Positions 1 to 7,961 of a DNA stretch of 64,000 bases are shown in pieces; position 1 is the stretch's first letter; the number at the start of each line of letters is the position of its first letter. The notes beneath the pieces are model-generated. The model searched no databases. It saw nothing but the letters and a program-made list of their open reading frames with translations, and was not told the DNA's origin. Source of the DNA: Dyella sp. RRB7 (GTDB lineage: Bacteria; Pseudomonadota; Gammaproteobacteria; Xanthomonadales; Rhodanobacteraceae); assembly GCF_022761115.1 (NCBI RefSeq), contig NZ_JAKWJS010000002.1, positions 545,515 through 609,514 of the forward strand, read 5' to 3'. Both the position numbers and the translations under genes were made by a program.

Positions 1-418
1 GGTTGAATGGCCGCGTAGGCGTGTCCTCGTCGGCAATGCCGCTATCGGTCAGGCCGTAGACCGCCGCCGTGGACGAAAAGATGAAGTGCGCCACCCCGGC
101 CTCGGCGCAACACCCCAGCAGGTTGCAGGTGTTGCAGGTGTTGTTGCCGTAGTACTTCACCGGGTCGCTCACCGATTCGGGCACTACGGTATGCGCCGCA
201 AAATGCAGCACCGTATCCACCCGATGATGGGCGATCACACGCGCGACAAGCTCGCGGTCACCGACATTGCCGACCACCAGCTCGGCATCATGCACCGCCT
301 CGGCAAACCCGGAAGAAAGGTTGTCGATCACCACCACGCGCTCGCCGCGTGCCGCCAACTGTTGCACGACATGGCTGCCGATATAACCGGCGCCGCCGCT
401 GACCAGGACACCGTTCAT
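1..418 (-). CDS. galE: UDP-glucose 4-epimerase, N-terminal part (runs off the window)
   Basis: Only the first 139 codons are inside the window. They start with a Rossmann nucleotide-binding motif GGAGYIGSH at about residues 8-16 and contain VLHFAAHT and the FSSTAAVYG segment that carries the catalytic serine region of extended short-chain dehydrogenases, which fits GalE. GalE interconverts UDP-glucose and UDP-galactose and would supply sugar for the exopolysaccharide made by the upstream genes. The ATG overlaps the TGA of the preceding hydrolase in an ATGA, so translation is probably coupled and the gene belongs to the same operon. The catalytic YxxxK lies beyond the left edge, so another NDP-sugar epimerase is possible. 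Confidence 0.85.
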   Translation of the reverse strand, partial: MNGVLVSGGAGYIGSHVVQQLAARGERVVVIDNLSSGFAEAVHDAELVVGNVGDRELVARVIAHHRVDTVLHFAAHTVVPESVSDPVKYYGNNTCNTCNLLGCCAEAGVAHFIFSSTAAVYGLTDSGIADEDTPTRPFN

Positions 419-1251
419 GACGAAGCACCTGCGTGGGCAATGGGGAAATTGCGCTGGAGCCACGCCTCGATATGCTCGATCAGATGCCGACGATCGTCGA
501 CAAGCACATAGGTGTGGTCGGTTTCCTCGATATAGCGCGTGCTTACGGCGGGCCGATTCATGAGGCTGCCGAAACACTCGCGGAACTGGCGCGCATGGTT
601 GAAGTCCATGTTGATGCCGCCGCTGTAGACAAGACATAACTTCAGGCCGCGATCGAGCATCCCCTTCAAGTCCACCCGAACCACGTCCTGCGGTAGCGGC
701 GCGACGCCGAACACCGGTTCGTTGCCTCCGCCACCGACCTCCCGCGACTTGCGCACCAACCATCGCCACCAACGCTTTGCGTTGAACAGGCGCGGCAGGT
801 AATGACGCAGCCTGAAGCCGAAGGTGCGGTAGGCATAGCCGTCGAGGAACACCACGCCATCGAGCTTTTCGTGACTATGCTCGCCGCATGCGACGGTGTG
901 CGCGTTCTGCGCGCCCGAGCACAACCCCACCAGCACGAAGCGCGAACAGGCGGCATGCTGGTGCAACAACGCCATCGCATCGTCCACGTCGGCGCACACC
1001 TGCTGCACGCGTGTCTGCGATTCTCCACTGGCACCGCTGTCGCCGATGGTCGATTGATCGAAGCGCAGCGTCGGATAGCCCAGTTCATTGAGCCGGCGGG
1101 TCATGTCCACATGCAGGCGAAACGGCCCGATGCGATGCACCAGCCCCGCGTTGAGCACGATCACACCGACCGCCCCCGGCGCCGTGGGCGGCAGGCCGGC
1201 AATGCCGACCAGATGCCGCGCGCGCCCAAAACGGAAGGCCTGCTCACGCAT
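415..1251 (-). CDS. alpha/beta hydrolase, exosortase-A-system-associated type (Cys at nucleophile elbow)
   Basis: This is a 278-residue alpha/beta-hydrolase-fold protein. The oxyanion strand IVLNAGLVHRIGPFR lies near residues 31-45, and the nucleophile elbow reads GLCSG (109-113), so cysteine replaces the usual serine. A late EETDHTY supplies a possible catalytic histidine. From memory, a similar Cys-containing elbow occurs in hydrolase 1 of exosortase-A exopolysaccharide clusters (TIGR03100 type), and the context fits. The ATG at 1251 was chosen because it overlaps the stop of the upstream hydrolase by 8 bp; the longer reading frame has an implausible arginine/tryptophan-rich start. Substrate unknown; an acyl ester or thioester of a polysaccharide precursor is only a guess. 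Confidence 0.82.
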   Translation of the reverse strand: MREQAFRFGRARHLVGIAGLPPTAPGAVGVIVLNAGLVHRIGPFRLHVDMTRRLNELGYPTLRFDQSTIGDSGASGESQTRVQQVCADVDDAMALLHQHAACSRFVLVGLCSGAQNAHTVACGEHSHEKLDGVVFLDGYAYRTFGFRLRHYLPRLFNAKRWWRWLVRKSREVGGGGNEPVFGVAPLPQDVVRVDLKGMLDRGLKLCLVYSGGINMDFNHARQFRECFGSLMNRPAVSTRYIEETDHTYVLVDDRRHLIEHIEAWLQRNFPIAHAGASS

Positions 1252-2026
1252 ATGCGCGCTCCCGCAGATGGGCGACCACCGTCTGCACCAGCGGGTGGGA
1301 AAGAATGGCCGTCTCGATCCGCGACAGTTCGTCCCAAGGCGTGTCCGGCCGCAGGCGATGCAACCTTGCCGGGTCTGGCACCCACTCGTGCCAGTCCGGC
1401 GACGCCTCGCCCAGCGAGTCAATCAGCAACGAAGGCGCCGTCAGCCGTTCCGCGCGCAGGCTGGCAATGCGCTGGCGCAACCCGGGGTTCACGGCAAAAC
1501 CCAGCCACTGCCCTTCCGCCGCCGAGGCCGCACGGGGGCGGATGAAGCGATGCGTGTCGCGACGCAAGGCGTCCTGCAAGGCATCGAGCGTGGCGACGTA
1601 GGCGCTGCCATCCATCACCGGATCCCACGCCACCAGGTCCGTCAGTTGGGCGGATGGCGCGGCAGCGAGGGCGAGGTTCGCCCCCAGCCGCGCACCGAAG
1701 GCGGACACGCGATCAACGCTGCTGCGCGAGCGCAGTTCGGCCGCCGCCGTGGCGATGTCGTCCAGGCAACGATCCCAATCCACTTCATCACTGGCGCCGG
1801 CCGAGTCGCCGCACCCGTAGTAGTCGAAGCGCAACACCGGGATGCCTGCGGCGGCCAAGGCGCTGGCGAGCTGTCGATAAAGCCGATGGCAACGGATGTG
1901 GTCCTGCCCCAGCGGCGCGCACAACAGCACGGCCTTGGCGGCCGCCCCGGCCGCCGCGTGGTAGATCCCAAACAGCTCACCGTCTTGACCGAAGAAGAAA
2001 GGCAGTTCGCTCTCAAACCGCGTCAT
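1244..2026 (-). CDS. alpha/beta hydrolase, exosortase-A-system-associated type (Arg at nucleophile elbow)
   Basis: This 260-residue protein has an alpha/beta-hydrolase fold with AVLLCAPLGQDHIR near residue 32 and RFDYYGCGDSAG near 66. The elbow reads GARLG (111-115), with arginine where a nucleophilic serine is expected, so it may not act as a classical serine hydrolase. This matches my memory of hydrolase 2 of exosortase-A clusters (TIGR03101 type). The start at 2026 forms an ATGA overlap with the stop of the outer-membrane gene upstream. Together with the next gene it makes a paired-hydrolase unit. Which reaction it performs, if any, cannot be read from sequence. Confidence 0.8.
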   Translation of the reverse strand: MTRFESELPFFFGQDGELFGIYHAAAGAAAKAVLLCAPLGQDHIRCHRLYRQLASALAAAGIPVLRFDYYGCGDSAGASDEVDWDRCLDDIATAAAELRSRSSVDRVSAFGARLGANLALAAAPSAQLTDLVAWDPVMDGSAYVATLDALQDALRRDTHRFIRPRAASAAEGQWLGFAVNPGLRQRIASLRAERLTAPSLLIDSLGEASPDWHEWVPDPARLHRLRPDTPWDELSRIETAILSHPLVQTVVAHLRERAYA

Positions 2027-3366
2027 CGCTTGTACACCAGGGTCAGGAAGACCTCGTTCTCGTGATAGGACTGTCCCACCGCGTCGCTGGCCTGGATCTG
2101 CCGTACGAACGACGCGCTCCAGCTCCAATGCGACGTCAGCTGCTGGGAGAACGCGGTGCCGTAGCGATAGGCCTTGTCGTGGCGGTTGATCGTCTCGTAA
2201 TCCAGCCGCCCGCCCGTCGCGAACGCCGACACGGTCATGGTGGGGGTCAGCTTGTAGTCGACGGTCGTGCCCACGCCCTTGTCGGTCTGGTTGAACGTGG
2301 TCTGGTTGACGTAGTCGAGCTTGCTGTAGGACGGCGCCAGCGAAAAACTGAAGCGCTCGTCGCGATAGCTATAGGTCAGCTCCATCTGCCGCTCTTTGTA
2401 GATGTCCGAGCTGATGATGACGTTGCCGACGCTGATGCCACCACGCGTGGTGTCGATGGCCTCGGTCAGCGGCTGCAAGGGCACCAGCTCGCCGCCGACG
2501 TTCACGTTGGTCGGCTGCAGCATGTCCTGCGTGGCGTCCGCGTATTGATAGTCGCCGTTCAAGGTAAGAGTGTTGCGCGGCGACAGGCGCCAGCCGATGG
2601 TCACCCGCGCCAGCGGAGAGGACTGCGACGCTCCCTGGGTGAAATCGATGTCCGACCATCCCAGCGCGGTATCGATATCGATCTGTTCCAGCCGGCTGGT
2701 GTAGCGGGCGTAGGCCTGATAGCTGGTGTAATTGGAGCCGGCCACGCTGGTGTTGTTGAAATCGACATGCTCGACGTCGATGTTCCCGGACAACTGGTCG
2801 GTGGGGCTAAGGTCGCGGAATATCCGGAAGGCGGCATCGCCACGCGATGAATTGAACTCGGTGACCTTGGATGCATAGCTGTTGATGTAGTGAAGGTCCA
2901 CCTCGCCGGTCATTCCGTCGCCAACCCGGAAGTGCAGCGTGGGCCCCAGGGCGATCACGTTGGTCTGCTGCTGGTTGTTCGGCGCATTGGCGGCCAGGGA
3001 GTTGACCGGTTCCACGCCGGCGTAGTCCTGCACGGTGAAATCCAGCCGCTTCGGAATCACCGTCCAGTTCATCTGGCCGGCTATCTCCGCCAGCGTCTGG
3101 TTGTCGAAGGTGCTGCCGGAGTAATCCCGGTATTCGATGTTGCCGGTGACATTGGCCTGCAGCGTGGAACCCTGCTGGGTATAGGCGAAGTTCACGCCCG
3201 GCTCCAGCACGTTCGTGCTGATCGGATCGGTGGTGGTAAGCGCCGTGTTGTCGCTGTGCTCGATCGTGGTGTAAAGCGAGTAGTCGAACTGCCCCGCCCA
3301 TGCGCTCCCGGAAACGGCGGCCAGCGCAAGGGCTATCGAGCGAGCGAGTGTAGTGCGTACCGCCAT
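2023..3366 (-). CDS. outer-membrane beta-barrel protein of the exopolysaccharide cluster
   Basis: This 447-residue protein has a clear Sec signal peptide (cleavage after GSAWA, about residue 25) followed by repeated amphipathic strands rich in aromatic and polar residues, and it ends in VFLTLVYKR as barrels often do. It resembles the PEP-CTERM/exosortase-associated outer-membrane family (TIGR03016 type) and probably helps export or modify polysaccharide at the outer membrane. The ATG at 3366 is preferred because a strong GGGAAGGA ribosome site sits 5 nt upstream; an upstream GTG at 3408 would place 14 extra residues ahead of the signal peptide. A 42-bp gap separates it from the kinase-like gene. 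Confidence 0.8.
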   Translation of the reverse strand: MAVRTTLARSIALALAAVSGSAWAGQFDYSLYTTIEHSDNTALTTTDPISTNVLEPGVNFAYTQQGSTLQANVTGNIEYRDYSGSTFDNQTLAEIAGQMNWTVIPKRLDFTVQDYAGVEPVNSLAANAPNNQQQTNVIALGPTLHFRVGDGMTGEVDLHYINSYASKVTEFNSSRGDAAFRIFRDLSPTDQLSGNIDVEHVDFNNTSVAGSNYTSYQAYARYTSRLEQIDIDTALGWSDIDFTQGASQSSPLARVTIGWRLSPRNTLTLNGDYQYADATQDMLQPTNVNVGGELVPLQPLTEAIDTTRGGISVGNVIISSDIYKERQMELTYSYRDERFSFSLAPSYSKLDYVNQTTFNQTDKGVGTTVDYKLTPTMTVSAFATGGRLDYETINRHDKAYRYGTAFSQQLTSHWSWSASFVRQIQASDAVGQSYHENEVFLTLVYKR

Positions 3367-3408
3367 GTTCCTTCCCCCAATGGATTGGTCGCAGCAGGAA
3401 TCGCTCAC

Positions 3409-4194
3409 TCAGGGCAGATGATTGAACACCACCCCGGCCATCTTCTCCGGATCGAAATTCGTTACCGCTTGGTTGATCGCCGCCGGCGTGTCGCGCCCGT
3501 AGCCCGCCACCACCACCACGAAATCAGCGAGATCGGACAGGATGCGCGCATCCGGCGAGCCCTTGATCGCGGGGCCGTCCAGGAACAGGTAGCGATCGGG
3601 GTAACGGCAGCGCAGCGAGTCGAGCATCGTGCTCATGCGGAACGAGGAGAAATACTCGCCGCTGTTCTCGCGCGCCCTGCCCGCGGGAATCAGCCGCAAC
3701 CGCGGTATGCCGGTGCGATAAAGCACCGGTTCGATGCCGAGCGCCGGCTGTTCGAGGAAGTCGATCAATCCACCCGCCAGCGGCTCGACGCTCAATGCCT
3801 TGTGCTGGCTCGGATAACGCAGGTTGCAGTCGATCAGTAGGCTGGTCTTGGACTCGTCGAAGGCGAACGCCGCCGCCAGATTGCGCGTGACGAAGCTGCC
3901 ACCGGAGCGCGGGCTTACCGATACCACCAGCGTGATGAAATTCTGTTGCCCGGCAATGCCAAGCAGACGCGTGCGGATCTCGCGGAATGCATCGGACTGC
4001 CGACGCACCGACTCTTCGCGATGGATCAGCCGGCGTTCCTCCAGCTGCAATGGCACCAGCTCCCCCGCCCCTTCGTTCATGCGGGCAATCGAGTGGCCGG
4101 TCACGGCGTGATGCTGCAGGTTCTTGGCCGCCTCCTCGAGCACGTCCTCGATGCTGCCCTGCAGTCCGCTGTCGTTCTCGTCCTTCATGTTCAT
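3409..4194 (-). CDS. CpsD/CapB-like tyrosine-kinase homologue with degenerate P-loop
   Basis: This 261-residue cytoplasmic protein has the fold of bacterial tyrosine kinases that partner Wzz proteins. The Walker A position reads SPRSGGSF (about 94-101) instead of GxxxxGK[ST], so the lysine and the threonine are missing. The Walker A-prime LLIDCNLR (119-126) and the Walker-B-like YLFLDGPA (near 198) are kept. There is no C-terminal tyrosine cluster; the protein ends in FNHLP. It is therefore probably a pseudokinase or a regulatory partner of the chain-length protein. Its ATG overlaps the upstream stop by 4 bp. Confidence 0.78.
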   Translation of the reverse strand: MNMKDENDSGLQGSIEDVLEEAAKNLQHHAVTGHSIARMNEGAGELVPLQLEERRLIHREESVRRQSDAFREIRTRLLGIAGQQNFITLVVSVSPRSGGSFVTRNLAAAFAFDESKTSLLIDCNLRYPSQHKALSVEPLAGGLIDFLEQPALGIEPVLYRTGIPRLRLIPAGRARENSGEYFSSFRMSTMLDSLRCRYPDRYLFLDGPAIKGSPDARILSDLADFVVVVAGYGRDTPAAINQAVTNFDPEKMAGVVFNHLP

Positions 4195-5735
4195 TGCTTC
4201 AACCTCAGCCAGAACATGGCCAGGTAGACCGCGGCGATGCCCGCCACCGTGATCAACAGGAACATGTTGTGCAGCCGCTCACGGCGGCGATCGTCGGGCG
4301 TCGGGTAAAACGGTATGGCGGCCAACACGGCAAGGCCCGTCGCCTGTTCCAGCCGCTCCACCGAACGCACGCGCGGATCAAGCTTCACCAGTCCGAACAA
4401 CAGCCCCACGGGAACCGCCAGCGCCAGCGCGATGCCAGCCACGCTGAAGTGCATGAAACGCAGCCCCGATGGCGCCAGCGGCATCACTGCTGGGTTTTGC
4501 ACCAGGAAGGTAAGGCCGCGCTGCTCGGCGTCCAGATTCATCGAAACGCGGGCGTTCTCGCGGCGCTTGAGCAGGTCCTGGTAGACGTCGCGATTGACGT
4601 TGTAGTCGCGCGTCAGCTCGGCCGTGACGTTTTCCGAGTTGGCGATGCGGGCGCTGCGCTGCAGTTCCGTCTGCAGCATGGCTTCGCTCGCGCTCAGCCG
4701 CGCCGCGGCAGCCGCCGTGCTCGCCCGCGTCGAGGAAAGCTGGGTCTTGATCTGCTCGTAGGCGGGATTGAAACGCACCGCGCCATCGAGCGCCGTCGGC
4801 GATCCGGCCGCCTGCGCCGCGTCCTTGCGCTGGTCCGCCTGCGCCATCTGCTGCCGCACATCCTGCATCTGGTGCCGGATGCGGACCACGTCGGGGTATT
4901 CGTCGGTATAGGTGAGCAGCAGCTTGTCCAGTTGCGATTGCAGGTCGGCCAGCTGGCTCTGGTAGATGCCGTCCGCGGTCTGCACGGTGCTCACTTCGGA
5001 TTCACCGGTCAATTGCGACGCCAGTGAGCCCTCCTGCGAGCGCCGCTCCATCAGGTCCATGCGCGCCGTTTCGATCTGGCTGCGCAGCTGGCTGATGCGC
5101 GCGTTGGTATCGGCCTCGCTGCCGGGGCGCGCATCGTCATTGGCATCGCGATAAGCCTTGAGCTTGTCCTCCGCGTCGGTAAGCTTGGCCCGGTAAGCCT
5201 CGACCTGGCTGTTGATGAACTCGTAGGCCTCGCGGCTCTCGCGCTGCTTGGACGCCAGGCTCTCGCTGATGAATAGCTGGGCGAACTGGCGCGTCACCTC
5301 ATAGGTGCGCTTCGGGTCGGTGTCGAAATAGCTGATCGTGATGAGGTTGTCGTGCTCGGTCAGCACCTTGGTACGTGACTTGATGCCTTCGATGAGACGG
5401 TCCTGCTCCACCGGCGTGGGATGGGTGGCCATCCAGCCGCCCGCGACCAGGATCTCGCCCATCACCTTGCGGCTGAAAATCACGTCGCGCGCGATGCTTG
5501 CGCGGTTCTTGTTGGCGGTGGCCGCCGCCGCGCCCTCCATCAAGGGCGAGATGATGCTGCTCTCCTGCGCCAGGATGGTGGTGGATGCCTCGTACTTCTT
5601 CGGCCACAACAGCCCCGTTACCAGCGCGGCGAGCGCGATAAGCGCAAAGATGATCCCCATCGTCAGCCGGCGACGGCGAGCCTCGCTCACCAAGGCGGGC
5701 AGCAGGCTGGCAAAAGGTGTGAGTTCCCCATTCAT
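4191..5735 (-). CDS. Wzz/EpsF-type polysaccharide chain-length determinant
   Basis: This 514-residue inner-membrane protein has one membrane segment near residues 26-44, a Wzz-like periplasmic start (WPKKYEASTTILAQE), a long predicted coiled-coil between about 170 and 400, and two C-terminal membrane segments near 425-447 and 490-510. It matches exosortase-associated chain-length determinants that control polymer length and partner a BY-kinase. The kinase domain is not fused; it is encoded by the next gene, which overlaps by 4 bp. The ATG at 5735 was taken because translation upstream of it overlaps the export gene in another frame. Confidence 0.85.
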   Translation of the reverse strand: MNGELTPFASLLPALVSEARRRRLTMGIIFALIALAALVTGLLWPKKYEASTTILAQESSIISPLMEGAAAATANKNRASIARDVIFSRKVMGEILVAGGWMATHPTPVEQDRLIEGIKSRTKVLTEHDNLITISYFDTDPKRTYEVTRQFAQLFISESLASKQRESREAYEFINSQVEAYRAKLTDAEDKLKAYRDANDDARPGSEADTNARISQLRSQIETARMDLMERRSQEGSLASQLTGESEVSTVQTADGIYQSQLADLQSQLDKLLLTYTDEYPDVVRIRHQMQDVRQQMAQADQRKDAAQAAGSPTALDGAVRFNPAYEQIKTQLSSTRASTAAAAARLSASEAMLQTELQRSARIANSENVTAELTRDYNVNRDVYQDLLKRRENARVSMNLDAEQRGLTFLVQNPAVMPLAPSGLRFMHFSVAGIALALAVPVGLLFGLVKLDPRVRSVERLEQATGLAVLAAIPFYPTPDDRRRERLHNMFLLITVAGIAAVYLAMFWLRLKQ

Positions 5736-5775
5736 AGCCTTCCCCTCGTCCGTTCTCCCTGGACCATGCCGGACA

Positions 5776-6399
5776 TCAGAAAACCCGCAGTGGCACGGTG
5801 ACCACATCGCCCGGTTGCACCGGATAGTTGGTCGCCAGGTCCCCTTGCTGCAGCACTTTGTCCAGCCGCACTGAGTACGGCGTGGTGGTGCCATCGCTGC
5901 CCTTGCGATACAGCTCGGTGCGATCGGGCGCCGCAAATTCCGTGGTTCCGCCTGCCGCCAGCACCGCGTCCAGCACGGTCATGCCCTGGCGATAAGGAAT
6001 GGATATCGGTGTACGCACCGCACCGGTCACGCGCACCCGCGACAGGTACTCATGGCTGCGCAGCTCCGTGAGGATCACCGCCACCTGCGGGTCACGCACG
6101 TACGACTGCAGCTTGTCCTTGATCTCCCCGGCCACTTCCTCCGGCGTCTTGCCGCCGGCCATCACGTCGCCAATCAGCGGCACCGTGATCTTGCCGTCCG
6201 GGCGCACCGGCACGCTTACGCTCAAGTCCGGGTTATGCCAAACCGTAATCTGCAACTGGTCGTCGACACCGATGCGATAGCTGGTGACCGCCTGTGCGCC
6301 GGGATCAATCTTGGGTGCTTCGGTGGAACCACGCCCCGTGGCGCACGCCGCCAACAGCAGAGCAACGCACAGCACGAGAAGAAAACGGAAGTTCTTCAT
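5776..6399 (-). CDS. Wza/GumB-type polysaccharide export lipoprotein
   Basis: This 207-residue lipoprotein carries a lipobox LLAAC with the lipidated Cys near residue 19. It then has a Poly_export domain (YRIGVDDQLQITVWHNPDLS, residues about 41-60) and a SLBB-like segment (VRVTGAVRTPISIPY, about 121-135). It would form the outer-membrane channel for the polymer. The length matches short xanthomonad-type export proteins rather than the longer E. coli Wza. It is the first gene of the exopolysaccharide operon, with AGGGGAA about 8 nt before the ATG. A 40-bp gap leads to the chain-length gene. Confidence 0.88.
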   Translation of the reverse strand: MKNFRFLLVLCVALLLAACATGRGSTEAPKIDPGAQAVTSYRIGVDDQLQITVWHNPDLSVSVPVRPDGKITVPLIGDVMAGGKTPEEVAGEIKDKLQSYVRDPQVAVILTELRSHEYLSRVRVTGAVRTPISIPYRQGMTVLDAVLAAGGTTEFAAPDRTELYRKGSDGTTTPYSVRLDKVLQQGDLATNYPVQPGDVVTVPLRVF

Positions 6400-6706
6400 G
6401 GCGGTTCCCCTGATTGAAAATGTGAACTAAGTCACGATTGAGTATATCCAATCCAAAAACTGGCTTGACAAAGCCATAGGGAATAGAACTTGCCGCACAT
6501 GCGCGGTGAAATCCGCAGCGTCGACGCCAACCGGCGCACACGATTCACCATGCAGGACAACCCTCGCCAGCGGCCAAAGGGCCTAGCCAGGACGATGGAA
6601 AGACACATCGACGCTTCGGGGTGAAAAGTGCGGCCTTGGCTGTTACCAGGGTTTTAGACCATTTGGCCGATAGGCCACCGCCCCGACTCCGGCCGGCAAT
6701 GCGACC
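6400..6706. other. intergenic region, no gene seen
   Basis: Apart from the candidate promoter for the exopolysaccharide operon near 6441-6470, I see no open frame with a ribosome site and no strong hairpin terminator. It lies between two leftward genes, so it holds the end of the methyltransferase transcript and the start of the exopolysaccharide transcript. Confidence 0.5.
6441..6470 (-). promoter_or_regulatory. candidate promoter of the exopolysaccharide operon
   Basis: Reading leftward, a good -10 hexamer TATACT occupies 6446-6441 about 42 nt before the first ATG. The -35 is weak: TGTCAA at 6470-6465 with 18-bp spacing. The surrounding DNA is AT-rich compared with the coding regions. A weak -35 suggests that an activator is needed. 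Confidence 0.4.
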
Positions 6707-7531
6707 TCAGCCGTGGCTACTGAAGTAAAAGCCGAAATAGCGATCGAGGGAGTGCGAGGGATAGAACGGGATATCGCACTGGCGATCCGTGTTCTCCCAG
6801 CGATCGCGCATCGTATAACCCAAGGCCCGCAACCCATCGAGGAATTCGCGCTCGGCAGTCACTCGATAGGGACAGCACGACACCCCGGTGTTCTGTACGG
6901 TGAAGTACGACGCGCTCAAATGGATCGGCACCGAATTGAGCAGCAGATGGGCCGGCGGCCGCTCAAGCGAGGCAAGCAACCCGGCCAACGTATAGTCCAG
7001 GTACTGCAGCGCCCCGGCAGCAAACAGCACATCCATGCCACTGGCATCCTCGCGTCGCGGCGTGAAGCGCAAATGCCTGGCGGGATCATTCCTCGCCGCC
7101 CATTCCTCACCGGCCGCATTGACGGCCGGCACATCCATCACCAGCCAACGCATGGCATCGGGGAAATGGAAATAACGCTGATATGCGTAATACGCGATAC
7201 CGATATGCCCGCCCAGATCGAACACGGAAACGCAGCCCTCCGCGAACAAGCGCGAGAGCCACCACATCATCGGATAGTCGTTGAGGAAGACGCGCCGCGT
7301 GCGCTCACGATAGAACGCGGCCGAGGCCGCATTGTCATAGCCCTGCACCAGCGTCGGCGGAATGCTGGCCTGCGCTTCGGCAAAGCTGGAAAAGACGCCG
7401 CGATACAAGTTCTGCAACGTCGAATCGTGGGCGAAGAACCGATGTTCGTAGCCTGCACGCAGCACGCTGCCAACAACAGGCCAATGCGACGCCTGTTCGG
7501 CCAAGCTGTGCAAGGTTGGATGCCTGTCCAT
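6707..7531 (-). CDS. putative methyltransferase, TIGR04325-like
   Basis: This 274-residue protein has a Rossmann-like SAM-binding segment VSVFDLGGHIGIAYYAY at about residue 91 and a C-terminal FYPSHSLDRYFGFYFSSHG. The N-terminal FAEAQASIPPTLVQGYDN and the GAAGALQYLDY-like region resemble a family of putative methyltransferases (TIGR04325) found in surface-polysaccharide regions. It may methylate a sugar of the exopolysaccharide, but this is inference from the location. The ATG at 7531 was chosen because the homologous part begins there and an AGGTG lies about 11 nt upstream; longer starts add an arginine-rich tail. Confidence 0.7.
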   Translation of the reverse strand: MDRHPTLHSLAEQASHWPVVGSVLRAGYEHRFFAHDSTLQNLYRGVFSSFAEAQASIPPTLVQGYDNAASAAFYRERTRRVFLNDYPMMWWLSRLFAEGCVSVFDLGGHIGIAYYAYQRYFHFPDAMRWLVMDVPAVNAAGEEWAARNDPARHLRFTPRREDASGMDVLFAAGALQYLDYTLAGLLASLERPPAHLLLNSVPIHLSASYFTVQNTGVSCCPYRVTAEREFLDGLRALGYTMRDRWENTDRQCDIPFYPSHSLDRYFGFYFSSHG

Positions 7532-7791
7532 GCACGCAGCACCTCGTGCGGAAAACCATCCGACGCCCCGCCAGACTCGCCGAGACAAGAGCCGGCCAGC
7601 GCCAACATCGGAGCCCGCCATGGCCACCTGGCCATGGATCCAACGCGCCCGCTGCCGACTCCTCGCAATGCTCACGCCGAAAAATCAGCAACGCCACAGG
7701 AACAACGCACCACCTGCCGATTGGGTTGAATGCCCGATGCCCCCTCATCAAACTTGAAGCTTCGGCGAAACCCGGATCCGTCGGCGATAAA

Positions 7792-7823
7792 GCCAGGCTG
7801 CGCGAGAACCTGCGCAGCCTGGC
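7792..7823 (-). terminator. hairpin terminator after the TonB-receptor relic
   Basis: A perfect 12-bp inverted repeat (GCCAGGCTGCGC and its complement, 8-nt loop) lies about 20 nt beyond the stop codon of the receptor relic. Leftward it is followed by CTTTATCG, a weak T-rich tail. It probably ended the original receptor transcript. Confidence 0.55.
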
Positions 7824-7844
7824 GTGCTTCGCAAGCAGTCGGCG

Positions 7845-7961
7845 TTAGAACTTGACGGTCACACGCGCCCAGAAATAACGCCCCATCAGGTCGAAATCAC
7901 TCGGGTCGGTATTCGCGTTGAGCGAATTGTTGGCATAAAGCATTGGCGGCTGTTTGTCGAT
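7845..7961 (-). pseudogene. TonB-dependent receptor, C-terminal relic
   Basis: Translated leftward, about 38 codons end in SDFDLMGRYFWARVTVKF and a TAA. The GRYFWARVTVKF ending, with a terminal phenylalanine, is the typical last beta-strand of xanthomonad TonB-dependent receptors. Upstream, the frame is closed by a stop at about 7962 and no barrel or plug domain is present, so the rest of the gene has been lost. The original terminator hairpin is still in place. The loss fits the rearranged, IS-bearing neighbourhood. Confidence 0.72.

Noticed and set aside
6465..6493. TTGACA at 6465 as a rightward promoter
   Set aside because: No rightward gene follows and no good -10 is present at the right spacing.
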